Assembly: GCA_910588845.1 (NCBI GenBank)
Contig: CAJURU010000030.1
Coordinates: 1 to 36,035 of the forward strand
Length of the DNA stretch: 36,035 nucleotides
DNA from: an uncultured Lachnospiraceae bacterium
GTDB lineage: Bacteria; Bacillota; Clostridia; Lachnospirales; Lachnospiraceae
Direction of reading: 5' to 3'
Program-made: the position numbers and the translations under genes
Shown here: positions 15,689 through 25,309 of the stretch, one piece after another
Layout: each line of letters opens with the position of its first letter
How positions within the stretch are numbered: position 1 is the stretch's first letter
Notes under the pieces: generated by a model
The model's input: the letters and a program-made list of their open reading frames with translations, nothing else
Told to the model about the DNA's origin: nothing
Database searches by the model: none

Positions 15689-18600
15689 ATGATCAAGAAC
15701 AAGATTTTCAAACAGTGTCTGGCAGGAATTTTGTCGCTTGCCATGACAGTCACCCTGTTTCCAGCGGGGACGTTGGGGACGGTTCAGGCGGCAGATGCGC
15801 AGGCGCCGCAGCCTGCTTTGCATTACGACATGAGCCATGAGAATGGGAAGCTGACAGACGTCAGCGGGAATGGACGTGACGGCAAGTTAAGCGGTTTTAC
15901 GGACTCTGATTTCGTCACGGATGACGACGGAGACGTACTGAAATTTGATGGGGGGTCTAAGTATGTTGAGATTCCGTCGGGGGTTATTAAGGGAGCTAAT
16001 AAAGAGGCGTTTACTATTGAAGCTACCTACACGAACAATACCAAGTCAAGCGCATGGCTGCTTACCCTGGGAACAACGGTAGGAAAATGGAATGAAAATC
16101 CGGAGGAAAGTGTAAAGGATTATCTTTTTGTATCGCCGAACTCTAACCAGGGAGGTTATGATGGTAAGATGCTGGGGGCGATTAAAGGCGGTACTAATGA
16201 GATTCGTTATGATGCTGAGACGGCTATGACGGGTGAAAGAGACACGAAAAATATTGTCACAGTAGTATTTGACCATGGCAATGTTACATATTATCTGAAT
16301 GGGCTGCAAGCGAAAACGACGGAGTCAGGTTTTAAGATTCAGGATATTCTCAATGCAAACAGTACGAGTAACTGTATTGGTTACATTGGAAGATCTCTTT
16401 ACAGTACAGATGCTTATTTCAAAGGCACACTGTCAGATTTTAAGGTTTATGAGACTGCCCTGACGCAAGAACAGGTCGGCGAGAGCCATCGGGAGATCGC
16501 AGCGCCGCTGGAAGCGCCCGCAGTGGAGAAGGTCAATGCAGTCAAAGAAAAAATACTGCCGGCCATGTTGAGCGACAATGCAGACAAAGACCATATTGTT
16601 TATGATCTGGCCTTTCCGGCAGAGATAGACGGCGTTACCTTGAAATGGACGTCGCTCACAACAGATGTAATTAGTGATAAGGGAAAGATTACGCCTAAGG
16701 ATACGGAAGCGGCAGCACAGATAAAAGTAGAGGCTTCCTATAACCGCCGTGGTGTACAGACACAGACGTATGACGTTAAGGTATTGGGCAAAAGCGACGT
16801 TGAGTATGATTCGCTTACGATTCCCAATATGGATGATGTCAGAGGAAATATCACGCTTCCAACCAAGGGTTCGGCAGGTTCTGCAATTACCTGGAAATCG
16901 GATAATGAGACGGTAATCAGCACTGCGGCACAGGGGGAAAAACCTGCCGGCGTAGTGAACAGACAGGATGTGGATAAGAAAGTAAAACTGACCGCAACCA
17001 TTAAGGCGGCAGGCGGTGACAGAACGAAAGATTTCAATGTTACCGTTAAGAAGAAAGCGTCTGTTGGGGCTATGACAGATTATATGTTTGCTTACTTTAT
17101 CGGAAATGGGGCGGGTGAAGAGCAGATTTACTTTGCAGCCAGCCGTGATGGATTAGACTGGGAAGAGTTAAACGACGGCAAGCCGGTATTGGAATCTGAT
17201 ATGGGAACGACCGGACTGCGCGATCCATTTATTCTCCGTTCTCCGGAAGGCGACAAATTCTATCTGATTGCCACGGACTTATGTATCGCTAAGAATGGTA
17301 ACTGGAGTGACGCGCAGACGAAAGGAAGCCAGGCGATCATGGTTTGGGAATCTACAGACCTTGTAAACTGGACCAAACAGCGTATGATGACAATCAGCGC
17401 CGGCATTGAGGCTGGATGTACCTGGGCGCCGGAAATCTTTTATGATGAGACGACTGGCGAATATATGGTATTCTGGGCATCTAAGGTAAAAACAGATAAT
17501 TATGGAAAGCAGAGATTATATTACTGTAAGACCAGAGATTTCTATACATTTACCGAACCTAAGGTATGGATTGACGAGAGCCACAGTGCAATTGACTCTA
17601 CCGTAGTACGCGATGTGGACGGAACGTATTACCGTTTTACAAAGAATGAGAGCAAAACTTATATTTATATGGAAAAATCCGACTCCTTATTGGGAGAGTG
17701 GACGATGGTAAATTCCAATATTGCCAGTGGTGTGGAAGGCCCCTGTTGTTTCGCCTTCAATGAGGACGATATTGAAAAGGCGGGTGCAAAATGGTGTCTG
17801 TTGCAGGATGCGTTCGGCGCAGGCGGTTACTACCCGATGATTACAGACGACTTGTCCGGTGGTAAGTTCACAAAGATTTCTGCGAATCTGCCGTCGAGAC
17901 CGCGGCATGGTACGGTAATGAATATTACCGCGGAAGAATATAAGGCTCTGACGTCTAAATGGGGCAAACCGTCACTGGCAGCAGACAGTCTTCCGACGGT
18001 AGTGGAGACAGGATATACGCTGCCAGCGGAAGCAGACGTAGTATATGCCGGAGAGACCAAAAAGGTTCCGGTAACCTGGGATAAGACAGCAGATGATTTC
18101 AAAGAGCCCGGGACAGTGACTGTGACAGGAACATTTACTGTTGATGGCAAAGAGGGAAGCTCTACAAAGACGATCGAGGTAATAACGGTATCTGAGGATT
18201 GGATTTATTATATTGATTCCGGCGTTGGCAGCTGGAACAGCAACTTATCTCAATCTGCATATTTTGAGCTGGCGGCAAAGAAAGCGGATCTCCGTAATGT
18301 AGTGCCCGATCAGATTTATACGGAAGGAAGCTGGGGCATCAATAACCCCAAAGACAGCAGCAAAGAAGGCTATGCAAATGCAGGAAACAGGACGTCTGCG
18401 GAGAATTCCATTTATGCGAATGGTTGGTGGGCGAAAGATGGAAAGGCGTGCGATTATATCATCCCCTTAGAGAATGGAACTTATGAGGCAACCGGTTACT
18501 TTGCAGAGTGGTGGAGTACCACAAGGCCCATCAAGTTTTATGCACAGTATACCGATGCTTCCGGCCAGGCTGTGAAGAGCGATGACGTCAGCATATCCTT

Positions 18601-20074
18601 GAGCAAGTCGGATACAAAATTAACTGCAACAGTCACAATTACAGTGAGCGGTGTGACAGGTCAGGCAGATGTGCATTTCTATGCAGAGAATGCAAATGGA
18701 GTAAGTTCTACGCCCGCGCCAGTTATCGCTGGACTTGTAATTGAGAAAAAGATGACAGAAGATGAGAAAGCGGAACTTGAGGCAAAGAAGGAAGCGGCAA
18801 AGGCGGCTTTGAACAACGTGACTGCGGTTCCCTCCGGCTTCGGGCAGGCAGTAATGTCTATCGGCGACACGCAACAGATTACAGTGCATTACCCTGCTGA
18901 TTTGGAGGAAAGGGCAAAAGCCGCAGGGTTGGGAGTCACGACAAGCTTCAAGAGTAGCGATTCCAGGATTGTAAGGGTAGACGACAAGGGCAGGATTACG
19001 GCAGTGGCAGCTGGTGAAGCTGAAATTACTACTACGGTTGCATTGAGCAGTAAGATCAGCAAGTCCTTTACCACAAATGTATTGGTAAAAGAGGTGCCGG
19101 TAGAGAGCATTACCTTGAATAAGAATGCGCTTACCCTCAACATTGGTGCGCAGGAGACGCTGACGGCGACGGTATTGCCCGCCAACGCCACCAATAAAGC
19201 TGTGGCCTGGACGTCTGACAATCCGCAGGTGGCGAGTGTGGATAATGGAAAAGTAACGGCAGTGGCAGCAGGAAATGCTAAGATTACCGCAACCGCAGGA
19301 GATAAGACGGCAATTTGTGAAGTGACAGTAAAAAGTCCAAGTACAGTTGTTCCGGTAACTGGCGTAACTTTAACACCCAAGAAGTCAACATTGACCCTTG
19401 CTTTGGGCAAGAAAACGACGTTTGGCGCAATCGTTGCCCCAGCCAATGCCACAGACAAGAAGGTGACCTTTAGCACAAGCAACAGTAAAATTGCGGCGAT
19501 ATCCAAACCGGATAAGAATGGCAAAATCACAGTGACTGCCAAGAAAGCCGGGACAGCGACCATTAAGGTGAAAACCGCAAATGGCAAGACGGCAAGCTGT
19601 AAGATAACAGTTGTTTCACTTAACAAGACGAAATTGACGTTGGGCAAGGGCGAGAAGTTCACCCTAAAGGTGAGCGGTACGAAGAAGAAACCGACCTGGA
19701 GCACCAGCAATAAGAAAGCGGTAACCGTTAAAAACGGTAAGATTACAGCTAAAAAAGCTGGTAAAAAGGCAGTTACCATTAAAGCCAAGGTGGACGGAGT
19801 GACCCTCAGCTGCAAAGTGACCGTAAAGAATGCGCCTAAGAAGATTAGCCTGAACAAGAAGTCAAAGGCTTTGAAAAAGGGCAAAACCTTCCAGATTAAG
19901 GTGAAATTCCCCAAAAACGCAGCCAGCAACAAACTTACTTACAAGAGCAGCAAGTCAAAAGTGGCAAAAGTAGACGCGAATGGTAAGGTTAAGGCGCTGA
20001 AGAAAGGGAAAGCAACCATTACGGTTACAACTTTCAACAAGAAGAAAGCAAAGATTACGATTACCGTAAAATAA
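15689..20074 (+). CDS. large secreted GH43-type protein with LamG and Big_2 repeats
   Basis: A 1461-residue exported protein. A signal peptide (about 1-35) is followed by a LamG/concanavalin-like domain (about 40-255, LHYDMS then SGNGRDGKL), two Ig-like regions (about 270-455), a GH43 propeller (about 460-765), a Big_4-like domain (about 770-832), an unassigned beta-rich region (about 835-1015) and four bacterial Ig (Big_2) repeats (1050-1461) that become very lysine-rich. GH43 marks are GLRDPF (Asp512), CTWAPE (Glu582) and VEGPCCF (Glu683). The base aspartate of the first blade is again not obvious. No sortase motif is seen; the basic repeats probably hold it at the wall. A strong AGGAGGAG precedes the ATG. 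It is a paralogue of its divergent neighbour and of the pseudogene downstream. Substrate inferred: arabinan, arabinoxylan or similar. Confidence 0.83.
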   Translation: MIKNKIFKQCLAGILSLAMTVTLFPAGTLGTVQAADAQAPQPALHYDMSHENGKLTDVSGNGRDGKLSGFTDSDFVTDDDGDVLKFDGGSKYVEIPSGVIKGANKEAFTIEATYTNNTKSSAWLLTLGTTVGKWNENPEESVKDYLFVSPNSNQGGYDGKMLGAIKGGTNEIRYDAETAMTGERDTKNIVTVVFDHGNVTYYLNGLQAKTTESGFKIQDILNANSTSNCIGYIGRSLYSTDAYFKGTLSDFKVYETALTQEQVGESHREIAAPLEAPAVEKVNAVKEKILPAMLSDNADKDHIVYDLAFPAEIDGVTLKWTSLTTDVISDKGKITPKDTEAAAQIKVEASYNRRGVQTQTYDVKVLGKSDVEYDSLTIPNMDDVRGNITLPTKGSAGSAITWKSDNETVISTAAQGEKPAGVVNRQDVDKKVKLTATIKAAGGDRTKDFNVTVKKKASVGAMTDYMFAYFIGNGAGEEQIYFAASRDGLDWEELNDGKPVLESDMGTTGLRDPFILRSPEGDKFYLIATDLCIAKNGNWSDAQTKGSQAIMVWESTDLVNWTKQRMMTISAGIEAGCTWAPEIFYDETTGEYMVFWASKVKTDNYGKQRLYYCKTRDFYTFTEPKVWIDESHSAIDSTVVRDVDGTYYRFTKNESKTYIYMEKSDSLLGEWTMVNSNIASGVEGPCCFAFNEDDIEKAGAKWCLLQDAFGAGGYYPMITDDLSGGKFTKISANLPSRPRHGTVMNITAEEYKALTSKWGKPSLAADSLPTVVETGYTLPAEADVVYAGETKKVPVTWDKTADDFKEPGTVTVTGTFTVDGKEGSSTKTIEVITVSEDWIYYIDSGVGSWNSNLSQSAYFELAAKKADLRNVVPDQIYTEGSWGINNPKDSSKEGYANAGNRTSAENSIYANGWWAKDGKACDYIIPLENGTYEATGYFAEWWSTTRPIKFYAQYTDASGQAVKSDDVSISLSKSDTKLTATVTITVSGVTGQADVHFYAENANGVSSTPAPVIAGLVIEKKMTEDEKAELEAKKEAAKAALNNVTAVPSGFGQAVMSIGDTQQITVHYPADLEERAKAAGLGVTTSFKSSDSRIVRVDDKGRITAVAAGEAEITTTVALSSKISKSFTTNVLVKEVPVESITLNKNALTLNIGAQETLTATVLPANATNKAVAWTSDNPQVASVDNGKVTAVAAGNAKITATAGDKTAICEVTVKSPSTVVPVTGVTLTPKKSTLTLALGKKTTFGAIVAPANATDKKVTFSTSNSKIAAISKPDKNGKITVTAKKAGTATIKVKTANGKTASCKITVVSLNKTKLTLGKGEKFTLKVSGTKKKPTWSTSNKKAVTVKNGKITAKKAGKKAVTIKAKVDGVTLSCKVTVKNAPKKISLNKKSKALKKGKTFQIKVKFPKNAASNKLTYKSSKSKVAKVDANGKVKALKKGKATITVTTFNKKKAKITITVK

Positions 20075-20086
20075 CGCGTAATGTAT

Positions 20087-20116
20087 GCGGGGCATGGGTT
20101 TCCATGCCCCGCTTTG
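20087..20116 (+). terminator. terminator of the large GH43 gene
   Basis: A perfect GC-rich 11-bp stem (20087-20097 with 20102-20112) and 4-nt loop are followed by TTTG. It lies 13 bp after the stop codon. Confidence 0.85.
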
Positions 20117-20149
20117 TTCGTATACATATCGTTTAGAACATAAAATAAA

Positions 20150-22233
20150 ATGGAGAAGGCTGAAGCGGCTGTTTTGCAAGGCGAAGAAGAGTATGTCGGC
20201 TATTTGTTTGCGTATTTTACAGGAACCGGCAGAGCCATCCATTTTGCAGTCAGTGCGGACGGCTATCATTACACGGTGCTCAATGGCAATAAGGCAGTCA
20301 TTACTCAGAAAGTAGGCAGAAAGTAGGCGCGCGACCCCTACATCATTAAAGGCCAGAATGGCGATTATTACATGATGGCTACGGATTTATATGGGGGCAA
20401 TCAGAAAGAGGAACTGGATAAGAATGGAAATGTTGATTACCATTCGCGGGGAGTATGACAGTACGAGTGCGGACAATCAGCGCATGGTCTGGGCGCCCGA
20501 GGCGATTTGGGACAAGGACAAGGGCGAATACATGATCTACTGGTCCATGGAGGGCGGCGACGTTTATAAGTTGAACGGGCAAGATAAATGGATATTGATT
20601 GCGGATAACAACTGGGAGAAATACTATAGTATGGCAGAATCCGATGATCTTGTGCATTGGGACGTAGTGGCGGAACCTGATTGCACGATCAATTTCTCTG
20701 AGGGCGACGGCAATCCTAAGCACGGTGCAGCCATCTCGATTACCGCAGAGCAGTATGAGGCGCTCTGGGAGAAATGGGGAAAAACTTCGGCGGACGGAAC
20801 TGGCAACTCTTCAATAGCGGTTTATGATTTTGAGACGGTGGAAGGTAATGTTATCAAAGACAGCTCCGGCAGGGGCAACGATGCGGTTATGGTTGGCACA
20901 AAGTGCAGCGGAAGCGACCAGTGGAGTATACAAACGAGGAGACAGGAGATTCCTATATGCTGTTCGGAAACGGCGGGAATGGCTATAACATTGTCAGGCT
21001 GAATGAGGATATGATTAGCTGGGACGCAGACACGATGTACCATTATCCTGCCGGCACGTTTCCTGGTTTCCGCGAGTCTATCCACAGAAAAATGATGACA
21101 ATAGCCGGGGGAATTTTACGGCGGAGAACAAAGGAACTATCCTCTATAAAGTACCCGAGGAGGATATTTTAGGAACCGGGCATCACTGTTTTGTGAAACT
21201 TCCGGGAACCGAAGAGTATTACATTGCCTATGCGAGTTTCGGCACGCCGCTCTCGGACTATGTGGGCGACAAGAATGTCAAAGGATGTCACCGTGAGGTA
21301 TGTTTAGAGAAAGTCAGCTTTGATGCGGCCGGCTATATCAAAAAAATTACGCCTACCCATAAGGGAATCCAGGAGGCGGTAACGGCGAATGTGCAGGTGG
21401 TTTATAAAGCGGAAGCTGGCGGTAAAGTGAGGGCTGGAAATGGCGCGGCGCAGGCTGAGGTCACTGCCTATCTTACGTATCAGGGGACGAAAACTACAAT
21501 TACCGCGGTGCCGGATAATGGAAAAGTATTTGACCGTTGGAGCGACGGTGTGAAAACGGCGGCCCGCACAGATATTGGAGCGAAAGATACCACAGTTACG
21601 GCATATTTTAAGAACAATACGCATGCCCATGCATACACAAAGAGCGTGACGCCGGCAACTACGAAAAAGGACGGCAAAATTGTAATGAAATGCGCTTGCG
21701 GCCACGTGAAATCAACCTCTGTAATTCCCCCGATTAAGAGCGTTAAGCTCTCCGCGGAAACATTCACATATAATAACAAGGCGAAGATGCCTCAAGTAAC
21801 GGTGTATGACAAGAACTCCCGCAAGGTTTCCGCTGCTTACTATAGTGTGACAAAGCCGTCTGGCAGAAAGAAGATTGGGACTTACAAGGCGACCGTAAAA
21901 CTGAAAGGGAATTACAGCGGCACGGTGACGAAGAAGTTTAAGATTGTCCCGGCGGGCGCAAAATTCACCAAGGTAACGGCGGTGAAGAAAGGATTTACTG
22001 CAAAGTGGAAGAAGAAAACCGGCGTCAGCGGTTATGAGCTGCAATATTCCACCAGTAAAAAGTTTACAAAAGCTAAGATAAAAAAGGTGAAAAAAGCCAA
22101 AGCGGCCAGCCAGAAAATAACGAAACTGAAAGCGAAGAAGAAGTATTATGTGAGAATCCGCACCTACAAGATGGTGGGTAAGCAAAAATACGTCTCATCC
22201 TGGAGTAAACCGAAGACAGTCAGGACGAAGTAG
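20150..22233 (+). pseudogene. decayed tandem-GH43 secreted protein
   Basis: The remains of a third GH43 paralogue. From 20150 a GH43 start (EYVGYLFAYFTG) runs to an in-frame stop at 20324-20326. The same frame resumes with RDPYIIKG and reaches DYHSRG near 20450. The frame then shifts and continues (MVWAPEAIWDKDKG, HGAAISITAEQYEAL, then a LamG start YDFETVEG). A second shift near 20930 gives YTNEETGD, and a third near 21090 leads into GTGHHCFVKLPG and HREVCLEKVSF, the end of a different GH43 type. The tail has an InlB-like repeat, a segment HAHAYTKSVTP and a lysine-rich FN3-like domain to 22233. The signal peptide is missing and large internal parts appear deleted. A gene for a two-GH43 protein has therefore decayed. 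The last frame (21193-22233) is open but has no export signal. Confidence 0.82.
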
Positions 22234-22389
22234 ACATTAAGCAATGAAAAATATCCGAGAGGCCTAATGTACTGACAAGTTCCTAAACAAACAGAGCGTG
22301 CCGGTGCGCCAGGCTTTTCGGATGTTTTACGTCCTGGGGAAGTTAATTGTCGAAGGCGGTTAAGCGTTAAGTTCCTGAACGGTATAAGT

Positions 22390-22671
22390 TTATTCCCGAA
22401 TATGGTCAAGTCCCTGGGCAATAATTGTGAAAACATGAGAGTCAAGAAGAGAGTAATAGATAGTCTTTCCTTCCCTGCGGTTCTTGACCAAACGGTTTTG
22501 TTTGAGTATACTGAGTTGGTGGGAAATAGCGCTCTGCGACATGTCGAGTTCATTGGCGATGTCGTAGACGCATTTTTCCTGGTCGAGCAATGCATACAAG
22601 ATTTGCAGCCGGGTTGGCGTACCGAATATTTTAAATAATTCTGCTAATTGTTCAAATTCGTGTTGATTCAT
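22390..22671 (-). CDS. ArsR/SmtB-family metal-responsive repressor
   Basis: A 93-residue winged-helix repressor. The recognition region is CVYDIANELDMSQSAISHQL, followed by the wing RREGKTIYYSL. The last helix carries Asp77, His79, His90 and Glu93. This is the D-x-H, ten residues, H-x-x-E pattern of the alpha5 zinc site in SmtB and CzrA, so zinc or a similar ion is the likely inducer. Cys34, at the start of the CVYDI segment, alone does not make an alpha3N site. The usual neighbour, a P-type ATPase or cation exporter, is absent; the divergent neighbour is a radical SAM gene. The start is supported by AAGAAGGA upstream on the minus strand. The 156 bp downstream hold no clear gene or terminator. 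Confidence 0.87.
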   Translation of the reverse strand: MNQHEFEQLAELFKIFGTPTRLQILYALLDQEKCVYDIANELDMSQSAISHQLSILKQNRLVKNRREGKTIYYSLLDSHVFTIIAQGLDHIRE

Positions 22672-22768
22672 ATGTTGTCCTTCTTTGCTGGATGAAATGT
22701 AAAAACAGTTCGGTTCACGCCGCTTAATTGGGTATCAGAAACAGCTAATGGCGAAACTGTTACCTATT

Positions 22769-22797
22769 AAAATATCACAGAAAGGAAAAACTGTCAA
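22769..22797 (-). promoter_or_regulatory. promoter of the arsR-type gene
   Basis: On the minus strand: perfect -35 TTGACA (22792-22797), 17-bp spacer, -10 TATTTT (22769-22774). Near the expected start site, AACAGTT/AACTGTT arms (22704-22710 and 22755-22761) with CGCC/GGCG inside could form an operator or leader hairpin. The leader would be about 90 nt. Confidence 0.65.
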
Positions 22798-22814
22798 AGT
22801 TTTCATAAAAGGTT

Positions 22815-24596
22815 ATGAATATTTTATTAGTTGCAATCAATGCAAAATATATCCATTCCAACCTTGCGGTCTACAGCTTGAGAGCTTATGCCAAAGAATA
22901 CCGAGGGCATATCAGATTATTGGAGTATACCATTAACCATCGTACGGAATACATTTTGCGCCAGATCTATAAACAACGGCCGGACGTGCTGTGTTTTTCT
23001 TGTTATATTTGGAATTTTCGCTACGTGCAGGAATTAGCGAGGGAGTTTCATAAGCTTGTGCCGGAGGTTCCCATCTGGGTTGGCGGGCCGGAGGTGTCTT
23101 ATGAGGCAAAGGCGTTCTTATCAGATTATCCTATGGTGCAGGGCGTGATGGTTGGAGAAGGAGAGGCCACGTTTCGCGAGCTATGCCGTTTCTATGTGGA
23201 GAGAAATATGGAGGATGAGACAGGCAGCCTGAATCACCATAAGCCAGAATGCAGTAATGGGGATGGTGAAGGGAAACATATTAATTTAGAAGAGATTGCA
23301 GGACTGGTTTTTCGCGATGAAAAGGGAGAAATTGTGCAGACTGCGGTCAGAACGCCGCTTCCTATGGATGAATTGCCATTCTGCTATGAGCATTTGGAGG
23401 ATTTTACAAATAGGATCATTTATTATGAGACTAGCCGCGGCTGTCCGTTTTCTTGCAGCTACTGCCTTTCATCCATTGAGAAGGGGATACGGCTGCGCTC
23501 TCTCGAACTGGTGGAAAAGGAATTGCAGTTTTTTCTGGAGCAGCAGGTACCTCAGGTCAAATTTGTGGACAGAACATTTAACTGCAACCACAATCACGCC
23601 TTTCGTATTTGGCGGTATTTGAAAGAGCACGACAACGGAGTGACAAATTTTCACTTTGAAATTTCGGCGGACCTGCTGACGGAGGAGGAAATTGCGCTGA
23701 TTAATGCTATGCGTCCGGGGCTCATTCAACTGGAAATCGGCGTGCAGTCCACGCATGGGGCTACAATACGCGAAATACACCGGACGATGGATTTGCCCAG
23801 ACTTAGACAGGTAGTTGCCCGGATAAGGAGTATGGGGAATGTACACCAGCATCTTGATTTGATTGCGGGGCTGCCCGAAGAAGATTTTACAGCCTTTCAA
23901 GAATCCTTTCGACAAGTGTATGATATGAAGCCGCAGCAGCTGCAACTGGGATTCCTCAAAGTGCTCAAGGGCTCTTATCTCTATGAACACCGGCGGGAAT
24001 ACGGCGTTATTTGCCAGGAATATCCGCCCTATGAGGTGATGCGTACACGCTGGCTTTCTTACGAACAACTGTTGAAGATAAAACTTGTGGAGGAAATGTT
24101 GGAAGTCTATTACAACAGCGGGCAGTTTGAGATGACGGTAAAGGTGTTAGAACTGACGGAAGACAACCCTTTTCACTTATTCTTGAAATTGGGGGAATTT
24201 TATGAGCGGCGGGGACTTCTTGCCATGAGCCATTCCAGGATTCGCCGCTGTGAAATTCTGTTGGATTATATCGAAGAGAGCGACCCTCGTCACCGCGGGC
24301 TGTATGAGGAAACGCTGACTTTTGATTTGTATTACCGGGAATGTATGAAAAGCCGTCCGCCGTGGGCGCCGCCTTTGTCAGAATTAAGGGAACTGTCAAG
24401 GAAGTACTGTAAGAAAGGCCGGCGTATGCATTTAGAATCCTTTTATTATGACATGGAGCGGATTTTGCAGGCGGAAACGTTGCGGGATTATCCATTAAAA
24501 AGAGAGAAACAGGCATATTTCTTATTTTCTTATGAGGAGCGCGACCCGCTGAACGGGCAGGCAAAGGTGGAGCGCATAAGGGAGGAAATGGGATGA
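22815..24596 (+). CDS. B12-binding-domain radical SAM protein (DUF4080 type)
   Basis: A 593-residue iron-sulfur enzyme. The N-terminal B12-binding-like domain (about 1-135) begins MNILLVAINAKYIHSNLAVY. The radical SAM core (about 190-400) has the cluster motif CPFSCSYC, with Cys210, Cys214 and Cys217 ligating a 4Fe-4S cluster that cleaves S-adenosylmethionine. The C-terminal part (about 430-590) matches what I know as DUF4080, of unknown function. The classic B12-binding DxHxxG motif is not seen, so cobalamin binding is unproven. The ATG follows an AAAAGG site. The last bases overlap the exonuclease gene (ATGA), so the two are translationally coupled. The reaction and substrate are unknown. 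Confidence 0.85.
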   Translation: MNILLVAINAKYIHSNLAVYSLRAYAKEYRGHIRLLEYTINHRTEYILRQIYKQRPDVLCFSCYIWNFRYVQELAREFHKLVPEVPIWVGGPEVSYEAKAFLSDYPMVQGVMVGEGEATFRELCRFYVERNMEDETGSLNHHKPECSNGDGEGKHINLEEIAGLVFRDEKGEIVQTAVRTPLPMDELPFCYEHLEDFTNRIIYYETSRGCPFSCSYCLSSIEKGIRLRSLELVEKELQFFLEQQVPQVKFVDRTFNCNHNHAFRIWRYLKEHDNGVTNFHFEISADLLTEEEIALINAMRPGLIQLEIGVQSTHGATIREIHRTMDLPRLRQVVARIRSMGNVHQHLDLIAGLPEEDFTAFQESFRQVYDMKPQQLQLGFLKVLKGSYLYEHRREYGVICQEYPPYEVMRTRWLSYEQLLKIKLVEEMLEVYYNSGQFEMTVKVLELTEDNPFHLFLKLGEFYERRGLLAMSHSRIRRCEILLDYIEESDPRHRGLYEETLTFDLYYRECMKSRPPWAPPLSELRELSRKYCKKGRRMHLESFYYDMERILQAETLRDYPLKREKQAYFLFSYEERDPLNGQAKVERIREEMG

Positions 24597-25309
24597 CGGA
24601 CGCATATGTGGTAGTAGATTTAGAAATGACGGGCTTAAATCCCAAGACGGACCGCATCCTGGAAATCGGCGCGGTCAAGGTGCAGCAGGGACAGATTACA
24701 GATTCCTTCCAGCGCATGGTAAATCCCAGAATGGCGCTGCCGGAAGAGATTGTGACGTTGACCGGTATTACGGATGAGCAGGCGCGCGGCGGGTGCGACT
24801 GTGCGCAGGCTGTGAAAGAATTTGTGCAGTTTGCCGAAGGATACCCTTTGGCGGGGCATAATTTAATTTATGATTATGGTTTTCTCAAACAGTCTGCCGT
24901 GAATCAGGGGATTTCTCTGGAAAAAGAGGGGATTGATACGCTCAAGCTGGCGCGAAAGCTGCTTCCTGAAGCGGAGAAAAAAACCTTAGATTACCTCTGT
25001 GAATTTCTTCACATTGCCCGTGCAAGGAATCACCGGGCGTTGGAGGACGCTGCGGCAACGGCCGAGCTGTTAGCATACCTCTGGGAACATTTTAAAGAGA
25101 CGGATGCGCATGCGTTTTTGGCAAAGCCGCTGCAATATAAGCTGAAAAAGCAACAGCCGGCAACGGCGGTGCAAAAAAGGCGCTTGAAAGAATTGCTGGA
25201 ATATCATAAAATTGATTTGGACAGAGAGCTTGACAGTCTGACAAGGAACGAGGCTTCCCGCATTACGGACAAGATTATTTTCGCGTATGGGAAAGGTCAA
25301 GATAAGTAG
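24593..25309 (+). CDS. 3'-5' exonuclease, DnaQ-like DEDDh family
   Basis: A 238-residue nuclease of the DnaQ/epsilon type that removes nucleotides from 3' ends. ExoI holds Asp9 and Glu11 (VVVDLEMTG). ExoII is AGHNLIYDYGFL, with the third aspartate in the YDYGF segment. ExoIII is HRALEDAAAT, with the catalytic histidine and last aspartate, making it DEDDh. The C-terminal 60 residues are a basic, helical tail. It is a stand-alone exonuclease, so it is not necessarily the Pol III proofreading subunit. The ATGA overlap couples it to the radical SAM gene. Its 3' end overlaps the convergent gene by 13 bp. Confidence 0.88.
   Translation: MTDAYVVVDLEMTGLNPKTDRILEIGAVKVQQGQITDSFQRMVNPRMALPEEIVTLTGITDEQARGGCDCAQAVKEFVQFAEGYPLAGHNLIYDYGFLKQSAVNQGISLEKEGIDTLKLARKLLPEAEKKTLDYLCEFLHIARARNHRALEDAAATAELLAYLWEHFKETDAHAFLAKPLQYKLKKQQPATAVQKRRLKELLEYHKIDLDRELDSLTRNEASRITDKIIFAYGKGQDK

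Noticed and set aside
18889..19932. Minus-strand 347-codon open frame
   Set aside because: It mirrors the repetitive Lys/Thr codons of the Big_2 repeats, and lacks a start site and any protein-like motif.
21193..22233. Independent intact gene for a 346-residue InlB/FN3 protein
   Set aside because: It starts in the middle of a GH43 domain, has no signal peptide or ribosome site, and upstream frames continue the same protein, so it is part of the pseudogene.
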